Positions 54,609 through 64,000 of a DNA stretch of 64,000 bases are shown here, piece by piece. Source of the DNA: Aphrocallistes beatrix (Eukaryota > Porifera > Hexactinellida > Sceptrulophora > Aphrocallistidae); the NCBI GenBank assembly GCA_963281255.1, contig OY725490.1:5704001-5768000 (forward strand), given 5' to 3'. The position numbers and the translations under genes were made by a program. Position 1 is the first letter of the stretch. The number at the start of each line of letters is the position of its first letter. Under the pieces are notes generated by a model. The model did no database searches and was not told the DNA's origin. It worked only from the letters and a program-made list of their open reading frames with translations.

Positions 54609-55664
54609 TACTACTAATCACAAACATAGTAGAGAAATATAAATTGAGATAACAACAATGTTTCATATTGGGGGAGGGGGGGCTGGGTGGGATAAGTGTC
54701 CGAAAGCCGCCTATTTATCATAGTAACGCAAATCTAGAAATTCCTACAGTAGAATAAAATTTCACACAGCTAGAAACAACAAATTAAAGATCATTTTTAA
54801 ATAGGACATGACCATAATCGCATCGGATAGTTATAATTAAACCTGTAATCTCATTAAATGGTCGAAAATTATAGGTCAACTTTTTGAAGCAGTATTTATT
54901 TGCATTAATCTGTAAACTAAGACGGGAAAATTGTCAGATATACAGGACATATATAATGCTTTACCGAAATGTAGGAGTGTTAAATGGAAACCATTTTGGA
55001 CGTTGAGTTTTTGGTCCTTGAAGAATGACATGAAATATTTTGGAATTCGATATATATTAAATGAGATATTGTACCAAATGTCTGAGATAAAAATTGGAAA
55101 GATCAATCAACTAAACGAAGAGTTATTAAAATTTTAAGGTAGGGGCCGTCAAAAAAATGTACAAAATCCCAATGGGGCTGTATCTCAAAAACTAATGTGA
55201 AACGAATACTAATATTACGGGTTTCTTTACAAAGACAATACAAATATTCTTTGGTGAAAATCTCATAGAAATATGAGAGATGAGTGTATGACCACTGGTC
55301 GATTCCAAATGGATTGACCCATATATATATCTCTGTAATGAATTGAGTGAAGAAACTGTCAGGCCCAGAAAGCTGATTTTTGGCATGTGGGAGTTCTTTA
55401 GCTATGGCTCCAGTAAGTTCTAAGCTCAAACGAATATGATGATTCATCACCCTGTTATGACGTCATCATTACACATCAAAAATTTTATATATTGACAAAT
55501 TTGGTGATTTTTCGTGCGATATCAATTATCATAGTAGTACATGCGTATTTAGGGATTTTATTTCCCTTATAATTAATCAATGTGACCCCAGGCGCCCGCA
55601 GGGCTCCTCCGGTGGACACAAAGTGTCCGCCAGCCGCACACTGCAAGCAAGCGAAGCGCGGTTG

Positions 55665-55929
55665 TGTTTAGCAATTCCGCAAGAACAATACTTCGACGAG
55701 TTTGTTACTCAGTTGTTCCTATAAATAAATACAATTCATTCTTGAAAATGATTAATCCCTGTACATAATGACATAATAAATATATGTGTTTTTATTTTTG
55801 ATAATCAATCTCATTTCTTAAATCTTTTACTCTTTGAAAAAATTAATTAAGAAAGAAGAACAATTATTTGAACAATACATCAAATCTGTTTTAGTCTTAT
55901 TCATTTTGATTTATGAACGCCCTCATTTG
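55665..55929. other. No gene recognised
   Basis: Short unassigned stretch between H9 and R3 copy d. Confidence 0.4.
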
Positions 55930-57710
55930 TTAACTGTTCTGGATCGTACTAGTTGGACCGTATTTATTTTTGATTTATAAAAGTTAACACCCTAAAGTAT
56001 AGCGTTAGTAAAAATTGAAAAATTATTGGAGCTTTTCGACGCATTCAACAATAAGTTTCTTACTTAATTGATATTTTTTAATGATTTGGACCTCAAAGGT
56101 GCTTTGGCCGCATTGGAGATTATATAATACAAAGAAATAGAAGAAAGGCCAATAAAATCCAATCCAAATACAAATACATATAAGGTAGTTTATTTCTTAA
56201 TGCTCGGGAAATAGCCAGATTGATATCAGATATTTAGCGATAATTGTATCAGAAATAAAATTCTGATTGTTTAAAAAAAAATGTTGCTTCCGACCATTTG
56301 TTCGTGAGATATCGCTTATTATAGGTAAAGTTCAAGCATAATACCTCTCTATGGTCCCGAAAGAGGCTGATATCATATCTTGGAAACTATTCAAGAAATT
56401 TAATCTATTATGATCTTAGATGAAAAGATATATGCGAAAATATATAGGGTCCTCAAACATCCCTTTGTTAAAAAATAAATATTTCTCGACTTATCTTTGA
56501 ATTTATTGTAATGCAAATTCTATGGTGAACTTTGAATATATTAGAAAATGGCAAATCTAATCATGAAATTTGTTTCCAAATTTTGCTATTATCGTCGTTG
56601 ATAATGTGTGCAGAAAAATTGGAGCACTTTTCATAATTATTTTGGTTCTCGCCTTGGCATTTCCAGATTCGGTCGATGCCCCCCATTTATGATCCAAAAA
56701 GAGATATCTCTTTATCTCTGTAATTATAAGCAAAAATTCTTTGTTCTCACCTCCTAATATACTTTTTATATATATATATATATATATGATTCATTGATAA
56801 TAATTGCACTGCATTCTATGGAATGTTAAGTTTTTTTCGAAAATCCTAACTTAGAAACTAAAAGTCGTAGACTTTCGTTCTAACTTCCTAATATTCTTTT
56901 TAGAAACTATTTATTCATTCTAAACTGATGGATTATACTTCGTAGTTCTAGGAATTTGAATTATTATTCACAATTATCTCAAAATATTCGGGGTTAGGGC
57001 CTCAGCGAAATTTGTAGATTTTCAGTGTTCTTTTGCTATTTTTTTCCAAAGTTTAGTTGAAATATACCTAAATCATCAGTATAAATGCGAATAAATGCCT
57101 GTGAATGGTTTTATTTATCTTTAATAACTCATTTTACATTGTCTTGACATTTAAACTTGAAATCTCTATGACTCGGCACTTTCAAAATTGACATTAAAAC
57201 AAAAAAGTCCAAATTGGTTTGAGATAGAGTTTTGAATATTTCAAGAGTTGTTCAATATCATTGTGCGATAAACGTACGACCACTCGATTTTCGATATCTT
57301 ATAACTTTGTGCTTTTATTGCTGATTTGCAAAAAAAGTTTTTTCGCCAGTTTTTGGCACTTGTTTTTCAAAACCCTATAAAATTAACGATTTGGGTTCTT
57401 TTAACTTTCTTTTGGATGGGATAGCAAATATGATAGACTATGTATGAATCAATTTTAAAGAATTTGTGCCTATTGTATGTTCCAAAAAATATTCTGAGTT
57501 GTGAAGCGTCTACCTTTAGGATGTGTTAGCTAAAATCAAAAATTCATATTTGAGATGCTGAAACTTCAAAACTAGAAATTCGAACCAAAATCGTTTTGGC
57601 ATGCTTCAAAAATGTTTAAAACCTGCACGTATCCACGCTTATCATCTTATATATCTATTTTCTTAACATAGTCTGTAAGCCTTACCTTTGCATTTTTGCC
57701 CCCGGTCTAT
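55930..57710 (+). mobile_element. R3 repeat, copy d (about 1.8 kb)
   Basis: Left end truncated ('gccctcatttgttaactgtt'), right end '..tttttgcccccggtctat' followed by TTAA (57711-57714). Covers the full middle and right of R3. Its right part (57615-57710) matches 34084-34175. Confidence 0.75.
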
Positions 57711-57921
57711 TTAAGGTTAATATTCTGTAAAATGGTTGGATCCGATTTTGAAAATATCAAAAATACAATTGTTTTGAAAAATAATCCGTTAAAATTTCTT
57801 GACCAAAACCCTAAAGCGTTCTGCTAAAATTACCACAGATCAAAAACTTGAGAATGGATCTTTTTTACAAAATTTCCAGCCCCAATCTATTTTAGCAGCT
57901 AACCCATTTCTATGGTACATA

Positions 57922-58094
57922 CAGTGGAATTCGCTTATTAGCAACTCGCTTATTAGCAATATTGCTTTATTAGCAACCAATCTTCAGGTCCCAAGTGAAG
58001 ATTTTGTGTTAATTTTGTTCCCTTATTAGCAACTTCGCGTATTAGCAACCATTTTATGAGCAAAACTCGAGTTGCTAATAAGCGAATTCCACTG
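57922..58094. mobile_element. Pogo-like MITE 'CAGTGGAATTCGC' (173 bp)
   Basis: TIRs CAGTGGAATTCGCTTATTAG and inverse, TA at both sides. 'cttattagcaac' is repeated six or so times inside. Confidence 0.92.
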
Positions 58095-58520
58095 TATATC
58101 CCAATTCTCTCGACGGGCATCGAGAGAAATGTCAGAATTAAGTTATTGTGTTTTAAAGTTCAAATTCCACGGTAATAAGGTATACTTTTAAATTTAAATT
58201 ACTATAACTCGTAAAACGCTCCTTATCTCGATTCACCTGACGTGAAAACGGAAACCATTGTGTGTCGATTCCGGGTGAGAATATCAGGATACCATAACAA
58301 ATCATTGAGTTATGCTGCCGCAAAGAATTTAGGTGGAGAATAAGATATTTGAACATGTTCTATACTCAAAACAGTTTTTTTCGAATTCTACAAAAATGAA
58401 TATATTTCCCGAATATTAATCTCAACCCTTTTCCTTGTAAATAGGAATTATTAATTGAGAAAATCTGATTTATTTATAAACCCAGCAACATTATTAGAAA
58501 TTGTTTAAAATTTAATGCAA
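58095..58520. other. No gene recognised
   Basis: AT-rich, no supportable frame or repeat. Confidence 0.45.
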
Positions 58521-59045
58521 CAAGCGCGCTTCGTTTGCTTATGCTGCGCGGCTGGAGGACACTTTGTGTCCGCAGGAGGCGCCCTTTGGGCGCCTGAGGT
58601 CACATTGATTAAATATAAAGGAGATAACATCTCTAAATACCGATATCCTACTGTTATAATCGATATCGCACGAAAAATCACCAAATTTGTCAATTTTTAA
58701 AATTTTAATGCGTAATGATGACGTCATAACAGAGTGATGAGTAATCATTTTTTGATGATAGTTATATCATATGTGGGATATATTAATATACACATTCTAT
58801 TTAAATTTCAGCCTTCTATCACTTAAAATGGCTGGGTTATAGTCGAAAAACAGAAATTCTATTTATAAAATGTGACAATGACGTCATTATTCGATGGTGG
58901 TCGGCATTTTCTTCTGAGCTCAGTACTTAGTGGAGCCATAGTAAAAAGACTCCCACATTCCAAAAATCAGCTTTTTGTAGCAGTTTCTTCAATCCATTCG
59001 TTACATATATATATATACACATTGATCGAGTTTTAATAGTAAGGA
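58521..59045 (-). mobile_element. Helitron HINE copy H11, 525 bp, uninterrupted reference copy
   Basis: On the minus strand: A / TCCTTACTATTAAAACTCGA ... (TA)n ... two CRE-type octamers (58719-58726, 58879-58886) ... GC-rich tail with 'ggacacaaagtgtcc' palindrome ... AAGCGCGCTTG / T or nearby base. This is the only copy with nothing inserted in it, and its TA tract is one of the shortest (about 14 bp). Confidence 0.9.
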
Positions 59046-59904
59046 TATGGTCTTTTATTTCTAATTGTTCCTACTCAGTAGCTTTCTCAAAAAACTTCTG
59101 GAAACCTACGGAAGTCCAGCTTCTATTATAGCGACTGCACTTGTAAATATGTTGAAAAGCATAATAAATTCTAAAAATTATTAAAAATTAAGTTTTCCCT
59201 ATTGAATGACTTGAAATGGAAAATTATTCGTTAGGTTTTTGCTCTATCGTTTTGAAAATACCCCTCTCCCGGGAAGTTACCTTTTCAAGTTTTAATGCAA
59301 GTGTACATATCTGGCTTTTATGTATTCTCCCCATAAAGATGAGTTTGCGGCACTTTAAGCTTTGAAACAATTGTCGTTGTCTGGCACCCTACCACTTTTT
59401 TAAAAAATAATACAGGGTCATCTAAAATTTCTGCATCAAATTTTGATAATATTTAGATATTCTAATTTAATTTAAATCACTTTGTATCTATGGAATCTAT
59501 CACCCATCTAGTTTAGAAATGAATTCTATTTATTACACAAAATATTTTTTTCTAGTTTTTTAAATTATTTTATACCCTAGACTCCTATACTCTAAGCTCA
59601 AGTATCAATTTCGAAAATAACTATTTTCTCCTGATTAAATATATTTCTATTTTCCAATATTCAGCTATTAATGTCTGGCCAATAATTATTGAGAATTATT
59701 GTCCTTGTTGCTGACAAACATAATATATTGGTTATATTGTAAATTATGCAAGTAGGTCCAGCAAATAATCTCTCTTTATTGGCATTTACATTAGTTTAAA
59801 CTATTTTATAGAATATTATGGGTTATTTTTGCTAAATTATTTGATGACGTAATCCTTACGTCATCAAATATACTTTGACCATATTATGTAGTGCAGTGCT
59901 CCTA
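59046..59904. other. No gene recognised
   Basis: AT-rich; 59840-59875 holds a short inverted word ('tgatgacgtaatccttacgtcatca'). Nothing else assigned. Confidence 0.45.
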
Positions 59905-60405
59905 CCCTGACGATAGGCAGACCTAGTGCGATCAAGGAGTTGCTAGCCGGATGGAGTGCATTCAGCTCTCACCGCCGCATCCTTTGATATGCACCATGTC
60001 TCAGTAACGGCAACAACGTCAGGTTGGTGGTCAGATATTTAATCAAGAAAACGAGAGGATTTCATCTTAAGATTCCGAGCGTTGTGAAGATGAAGGATAT
60101 AAGATGAGGATGACCACATGGGGAAGATTTAATCAGCTTGATAGTAATAAGGTTGACTGGATTTCGAGCAGATGAAATATTGATGGTGTTATGCAAGAAG
60201 GAATGAGAATGATGAGATTAAAAATGAGGAAGGAGTGAATGAAAGTTAGAATTACTGATCTGATTAAGGGAGGGAAGGTGGCCCAGGTACAGAACACCTG
60301 TAGGGAGGAGAGCAGTAGGTCTTTAGTAAAGTGGTTTTGGAAGCTGTGGTGGAGTGGAAAGAAGAGGAGAGCGAGAATATGAAGATGGAAATCAACTGAC
60401 TCCAT
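59905..60405 (-). pseudogene. LINE (non-LTR retrotransposon) 5' fragment with APE endonuclease start
   Basis: On the minus strand, after a proline/leucine-rich leader (60405-60133), the reading LHNARNLKMKSSRFLD-stop-I, then SDHQPDVVAVTETWCISKDA appears at about 60090-59990. N-A-R-S/N-L-x-x-K near the start and D-V-V/I-A-V/I-T-E-T-W are hallmarks of the APE-type endonuclease of CR1/Jockey-group LINEs, where the Glu of T-E-T-W is catalytic. It breaks up before 59900, so no reverse transcriptase remains. Confidence 0.7.
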
Positions 60406-60549
60406 CCTATTTATAGTAGGAGAGTACGAGCTGAGTGGAAGAATAGGCCTACCAGGAGAAGGGAGTAGAGCATTAGGTCTATAGTATCCGTAACCTATCC
60501 CATTATAGAGTAAATATCAGTTGACTATTCAACTAGTTTATCGTAGTAC

Positions 60550-61257
60550 TGTTGTATGCTAGAATGACACGCATGCTAGAATGACACACACCATGGATTA
60601 TCATGATCTATGCCAGAATGACACACATGCTAGATAACACACACCATGGATTATCATGATCTATGCCAGAATGACACACATGCTAGATAACACACACCAT
60701 GGATTATCATGATCTATGCTAGAATGACACACTAATATAAACTGATGGAATGAGATTTCTGATAATTCGAAAGTGTAAATAGCTAAATGAATACTGTAAA
60801 ATAAATGAATTATTTTAACAACCAACTCCGCTTATAATGAGAGAGATATTTCTAATAGTAAAAAGCATAGGATATAAAAGAATTTTTCAAATGAGTATTA
60901 TTTTATACGTTTAAGAGATGTGTAGAAACAACATATATCAATAGTTCATTATTCGATTCAATTGATAACTAGCCATCTTTCTTGCGAAATTCCTTCTTGC
61001 AAATCTCGGAATTTAGCATCATGAACTCTTGCCGGATATATTTTATCCGTAAGATAATTTGAAATCTCTTCCCATTCTTCGGGATCCATTGAAAAATGCA
61101 GGGTATTGTAATAATGGAAATATAATTCGAGTGAGAAGTGTTTATAGTTCAAATACAAGACTATTAAACCATTTATATTAGTGTGTCATTCTAGCATATA
61201 TCATGATAATCCATGGTGTGTGTCATTCTAGCATGCGTGTCATTCTAGCATACAACA
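60550..61257 (-). mobile_element. Ginger-like MITE with GTAC duplication (708 bp)
   Basis: TIRs TGTTGTATGCTAGAATGACA and inverse, ending CA. GTAC flanks both sides (60546-60549, 61258-61261). The left terminal region contains tandem units 'gctagaatgacacacaccat' style (60565-60735). The minus strand carries a short frame resembling the start of the Ginger1 transposase. TG...CA ends, a 4-bp palindromic duplication, and this remnant point to the Ginger group, although the target differs from CCGG. Confidence 0.7.
60958..61158 (-). pseudogene. N-terminal remnant of a KRBA2/Ginger-type transposase
   Basis: From codon 24 (MDPEEWEEISNYLTDKIYPA) the product matches in pattern the start of the 12.7-kb transposase (M-D-x-x-x-x-x-E-Y/I-x-N-Y-L-x-x-x-x-Y-P-x-R-V-H-D). 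The frame ends 20 residues later. No zinc finger or integrase core remains. Upstream residues in the same frame are probably not coding. Confidence 0.6.
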
Positions 61258-61263
61258 GTACTA

Positions 61264-61582
61264 AGGGGCTATGGTTGATATGAACAGACCTTTATTTGAT
61301 TTGAAGACATTGGCTGATGACTTATATATTTTACAGTGAAATTTTTATCGGGAGGACAAGTTTTGATTAACGAGATTTTACCATAAAAGTCATTATTAAT
61401 CTAAAGGTGAGGTCCTCTAACGTAATTCAACGATTTATCAATCGACTCCTCTATTTCTTTGCAATTCGCTTTCACATCCTCGAGGTAGTTGTGTCTTATG
61501 TTTTTGACATTTTTTTCTTCCTCTGCTAAAGATCAAGATCTTAACTAATGAAAGAATTCTGCCATTCGTGCATCAGACACAG
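61264..61582. other. No gene recognised
   Basis: No supportable frame or repeat. Confidence 0.4.
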
Positions 61583-61860
61583 GGTTTCCACTAGATTTTT
61601 AGGGGGAGAATCGGCAGTGACGTAGCCATATTTTCTGAAAGGGCGTTGGCACATCATCCAGCTGGGGGTCTGGGGGCGTTGTAAGCCCCCAGTGGGGTCC
61701 AGGGACTTCCCCCACTGGATACTGACAACATTTATTTTGTAGTATACTCCGATTCATCCAATATAAAATGACAATAAAAGGTAAACTTTCGTACATTAAA
61801 TCCTGACATTGAGGAGGCACGCACCCCTTCTGCCCCGCCCCTGGGTACGCTATCTATATA
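61583..61860. mobile_element. hAT-like MITE remnants
   Basis: 'cagggtttccactagatttt' at 61579 and 'cagtgacgtagccatatttt' at 61614 are two different hAT-type left ends; 'cccctgggtacgcta' at 61838 is a partial right end for the second. The C/G-rich middle ('ggggtctgggggcgttgtaa') is typical of the widespread 'CAGTGGCGTAGCCA' hAT MITEs. No clean duplication. Confidence 0.55.
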
Positions 61861-62840
61861 CAGTATACAGTAGTCAATCTTGCTGCCTACCAGCGGGCGG
61901 CGCCACGTTTTACACTAAAGAAATTTTTTTAAATTTGATCGGTTATTAATGATATTTGGAACAGTTTGAAATTTAATCTTAATTAAGTTTATTTACTATA
62001 TATTTTACTTATATTGTCATCAAATTATTCTGCTTGCAGGAACAGTTAGACATGTCCACGCACGAGCTCAGTAGAATTCATCGCTGACCATGTTAATTTT
62101 CACAATCTATGTAAATATTCGGTTTTCTGTCCAAACCCCTAGTAATGTTCATTGCGATATTTAACTGTTAAATATTCTCGAAGATTATGACGCTGTTGAC
62201 CTTACTGTTGAAAAAGGCGGCTCTCATGAAGTTATCTTTTTCAAGTTATTCCATTTTTAACGGCTCTCGAGGTGTGGAAAATCCTGACATGTTTGAGGGA
62301 ATGTTTTTAGTAAACATTGTATAGCATATTCATGCAAATTCAACATTTGGTTTATGATGAGTCATCGTCACTTGACCATATATATATATATATATATATA
62401 TATAGTTGTATGCTCAAATCAGTGAAAAGAAGATTTAATTATTAAATTTAAGCTCTCTCACAATCTCAAATCTCACACTAACTTCTGGTAACGGATGTTA
62501 AATCCAGAACAATGGAAATCTATTCGCATTACATACTGTGAAATGAACAATCAATTATAAAATGAAGATTTTTAAAAATATGGCGCAATAGAAAAATCTG
62601 CAACTGTTGGTGTTAAAATTTCCTCATGCACCTTATATGACAAAAGTTGACAATGTTGTCATCATGAATACTACGTTTAACACATTGTCTGAACTTTCAA
62701 AGTTGTGCCATCTTATTATTGAGTGTCGGATCAGAATTCGTGAAGTAACTTCTGCCTGTAAACAATATACACCTCTTTAATTTTCATTCTTCTCGCACTT
62801 TTATGGTATTCCCGAAAAATCCGTTATGGGAGAAACCTAC
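61861..62840. other. Unassigned, with a direct repeat and a (TA)n run
   Basis: 62240-62335 ('agttattccatttttaacgg', 'gaatgtttttagtaaacatt') is repeated in looser form at 63168-63243. A (TA)n run is at 62378-62403. No gene seen. Confidence 0.5.
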
Positions 62841-63007
62841 CTTTATCATGCAGTCGCCAGCCAGAGATCCCACTAAAGGGCCGGATACCAAGTGACTATA
62901 GATAGGCTGGCACAATGGGACTTATTTGAACAATAACTGAGCCAGACTATACTCACTTGGTATCCAGCGCTTTTGTAGGATCTCTGGCTGGCGACTGCTT
63001 GATAAAG
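62841..63007. repeat. Inverted repeat, 167 bp
   Basis: 'ctttatcatgcagtcgccag' at 62841 is the inverse of 'ctggcgactgcttgataaag' at 62988-63007; inner words 'ggataccaagtgactata' and 'tatactcacttggtatcc' also pair. Almost entirely palindromic; likely a tiny MITE. Confidence 0.85.
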
Positions 63008-63246
63008 GTGGAGGCAAACTGGGGGTATCTTGATGATATTTTTTGTAAATAATGGAATTTTTGATGAGTCATTTTCACTGATCATGAAAATAATTACATA
63101 GAAAGGGGTTGTAATGCTTAATGAACAATTCATCTTAATTTACCTAATCTCTATCTCTTCTCACTCCCCAGTTATTCCATTTTTAACACCTCGAGGTGTT
63201 GAAAATTTCGATATTTTAGGAATGTTTTGAATAACATTGTATAGCC

Positions 63247-63301
63247 ATAGCATACTATACATAAGGCCTAGCAGTAACTTGTGAATTTTGGACCAGGGAT
63301 G
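63247..63301 (+). mobile_element. FB1 fragment (terminal about 55 bp)
   Basis: 'catagcatactatacataag' to 'accagggatg' matches the FB1 end with several substitutions; the rest is missing. Confidence 0.65.
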
Positions 63302-63587
63302 GGTTAGCCGATGGTAACGAATTTCATTTGAAACATCATCATCAAGTTGTGTTTGATATATACAAGTATAGGTTACACTAAAAATCCAATAAAACTTGAT
63401 AATTCCTTGTCAGGGAATTTAATGATGAAATTATTAATAACACATAGTTGTAAATTCTTAGTAAACGTATATGAGGGTCACTCGATAAGTTTTGAGCCTG
63501 GAGTAGTTGCTTCCATTTAATTGTGTTGAAAATTCCTAGGATTATTCATCTACCTATTATTACTTGTTCATCTTTGACTTTGAGTTA

Positions 63588-63790
63588 GATTGGACAAGTT
63601 TCTAAAATATTATGCCACATATAATGGAGTGTCCTTGTGGACTCCGACACATTTGCAAGTAATTTCTTATGGAATTTTATTTATTTTCTTTATGGAAAAT
63701 GATAGTTGGGAACAAACTTTTGATAATTCAATATTATCAATGATGCGATATATTCACAATCCGGGGGGATTCTATGATTATCATATTTAA
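63588..63790 (+). CDS. Unidentified short open region
   Basis: The frame runs from about 63584 (there is no ATG at the start; a possible acceptor is 'gactttgag' or 'gagttag') to a stop at 63788-63790. It reads LDKFLKYYATYNGVSLWTPT and then IFFMENDSWEQTFDNSILSM and YIHNPGGFYDY. It looks like protein but I know no match. It could be a last exon of a host gene or chance. Confidence 0.25.
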
Positions 63791-63869
63791 ATTTCGTTTG
63801 CAAAACATAAATAAATGTCAAAGATATCCCAATTCAACACTTGTGTTTGTGTTTTCATATATACTAATA

Positions 63870-64000
63870 CAGTACACCCTCGCTGATCAGAACAGCTCTG
63901 TTCCAATGATTGAAAACATCGTTCGGATTAGTGAATTTGTTCCGATTAGTGAAAGAACACTAATTCAATGGGGCATTAATTATAACAAATTTGTATTGTT
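63870..64000 (+). mobile_element. Pogo-like MITE, left part, cut by the window end
   Basis: Begins CAGTACACCCTCGCTGATCA after TA. 'gttcggattagtgaatttgt' and 'gttccgattagtgaaagaac' are sub-terminal repeats in the style of the other pogo-like MITEs. The right end is outside the window. Confidence 0.65.

Larger units (their letters stand above)
50295..55320. mobile_element. Element K: 5-kb transposon with about 700-bp TIRs, superfamily unknown
   Basis: Outer ends GGGTCATTCCATTTGGAATC and the near-inverse ...GGATTGACCC. The right TIR is 54611-55320 (710 bp). The left TIR is 50295-50574 plus 51587-52068, interrupted by Helitron H10. Together they align end to end. The central 1.8 kb (52070-53860) has one sizeable frame on the minus strand (52601-53098). 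Flanks are TA repeat, so the target duplication is uncertain. A pogo-like MITE (53866-54608) lies right at the inner edge of the right TIR. Confidence 0.85.
50242..55664 (+). mobile_element. Helitron HINE copy H9, split by element K
   Basis: 5' end TCCTTACTATTGAAACTCGA at 50242; 3' part from 55325 ('gtaatgaattgagtgaagaa') to AGCGCGGTTG at 55664 followed by T. The 5-kb element K sits in its TA tract. The 3' hairpin has one change (GGTTG for GCTTG). Confidence 0.8.

Noticed and set aside
1-64000. tRNA or rRNA genes
   Set aside because: No cloverleaf-like stretch or conserved rRNA word was found by reading; a covariance-model search would be decisive.

Overview
This is an AT-rich eukaryotic window made almost entirely of nested mobile elements. 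Recognisable fragments include a MLX-type bHLH exon, CFAP46-like exons with a 56-bp GT-AG intron, and ZBED5-type hAT, THAP, HARBI1-type, KRBA2/Ginger1-type and Tc1 proteins. Together these point to a metazoan with motile cilia, most likely an invertebrate; I cannot name the lineage. No rRNA or tRNA gene, CRISPR array or bacterial operon was recognised.

Layout. 1.8-5.0 kb: decayed ZBED5-like hAT transposase split by a MITE, itself split by a 1.08-kb foldback element (FB1). 5.5-9.3 kb: fossil pieces, a mariner relic, a 231-bp tandem duplication and an unidentified open frame. 9.3-15.1 kb: a complete Ginger1 DNA transposon with CCGG target duplication, integrase-like DDE transposase plus OTU domain, and long TIRs of 31-bp repeats; a Helitron inside it carries two further elements, one of which carries another Helitron. 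15.3-17.7 kb: Helitron holding a Tigger/pogo element that lost its DDE domain. 18-21 kb: simple repeats, pogo-like MITE, hAT-like MITE and a MLX-like exon. 21.7-23.7 kb: Helitron holding an apparently intact Tc1 transposon. 24-36 kb: TTAA-flanked repeats (R3, FB2), Helitrons, MITEs, a Gypsy-type integrase scrap and a rearranged PIN-like/CXC gene. 36-38 kb: THAP start and HARBI1-like relic. 38-47 kb: three copies of the large inverted-repeat element FB2 with insertions. 47.6-50 kb: pogo-like MITE and the CFAP46-like exons. 50.2-55.7 kb: a Helitron split by a 5-kb element with about 700-bp TIRs (element K), which itself holds a Helitron and MITEs. 56-64 kb: R3, a clean 525-bp Helitron, LINE relic, a Ginger-like MITE and scraps.

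The unifying structure is one short non-autonomous Helitron family (named HINE here). Three nested insertions allow the empty site to be read directly and show insertion exactly between A and T. Most copies carry a TA-rich tract near the 5' end, and in nearly every copy this tract has received one or more other elements, so HINE copies act as docking sites for the rest of the mobilome. Names FB1, FB2, R3, R4, HINE, HINE2, MITE-A/B and K are labels used only in this annotation.
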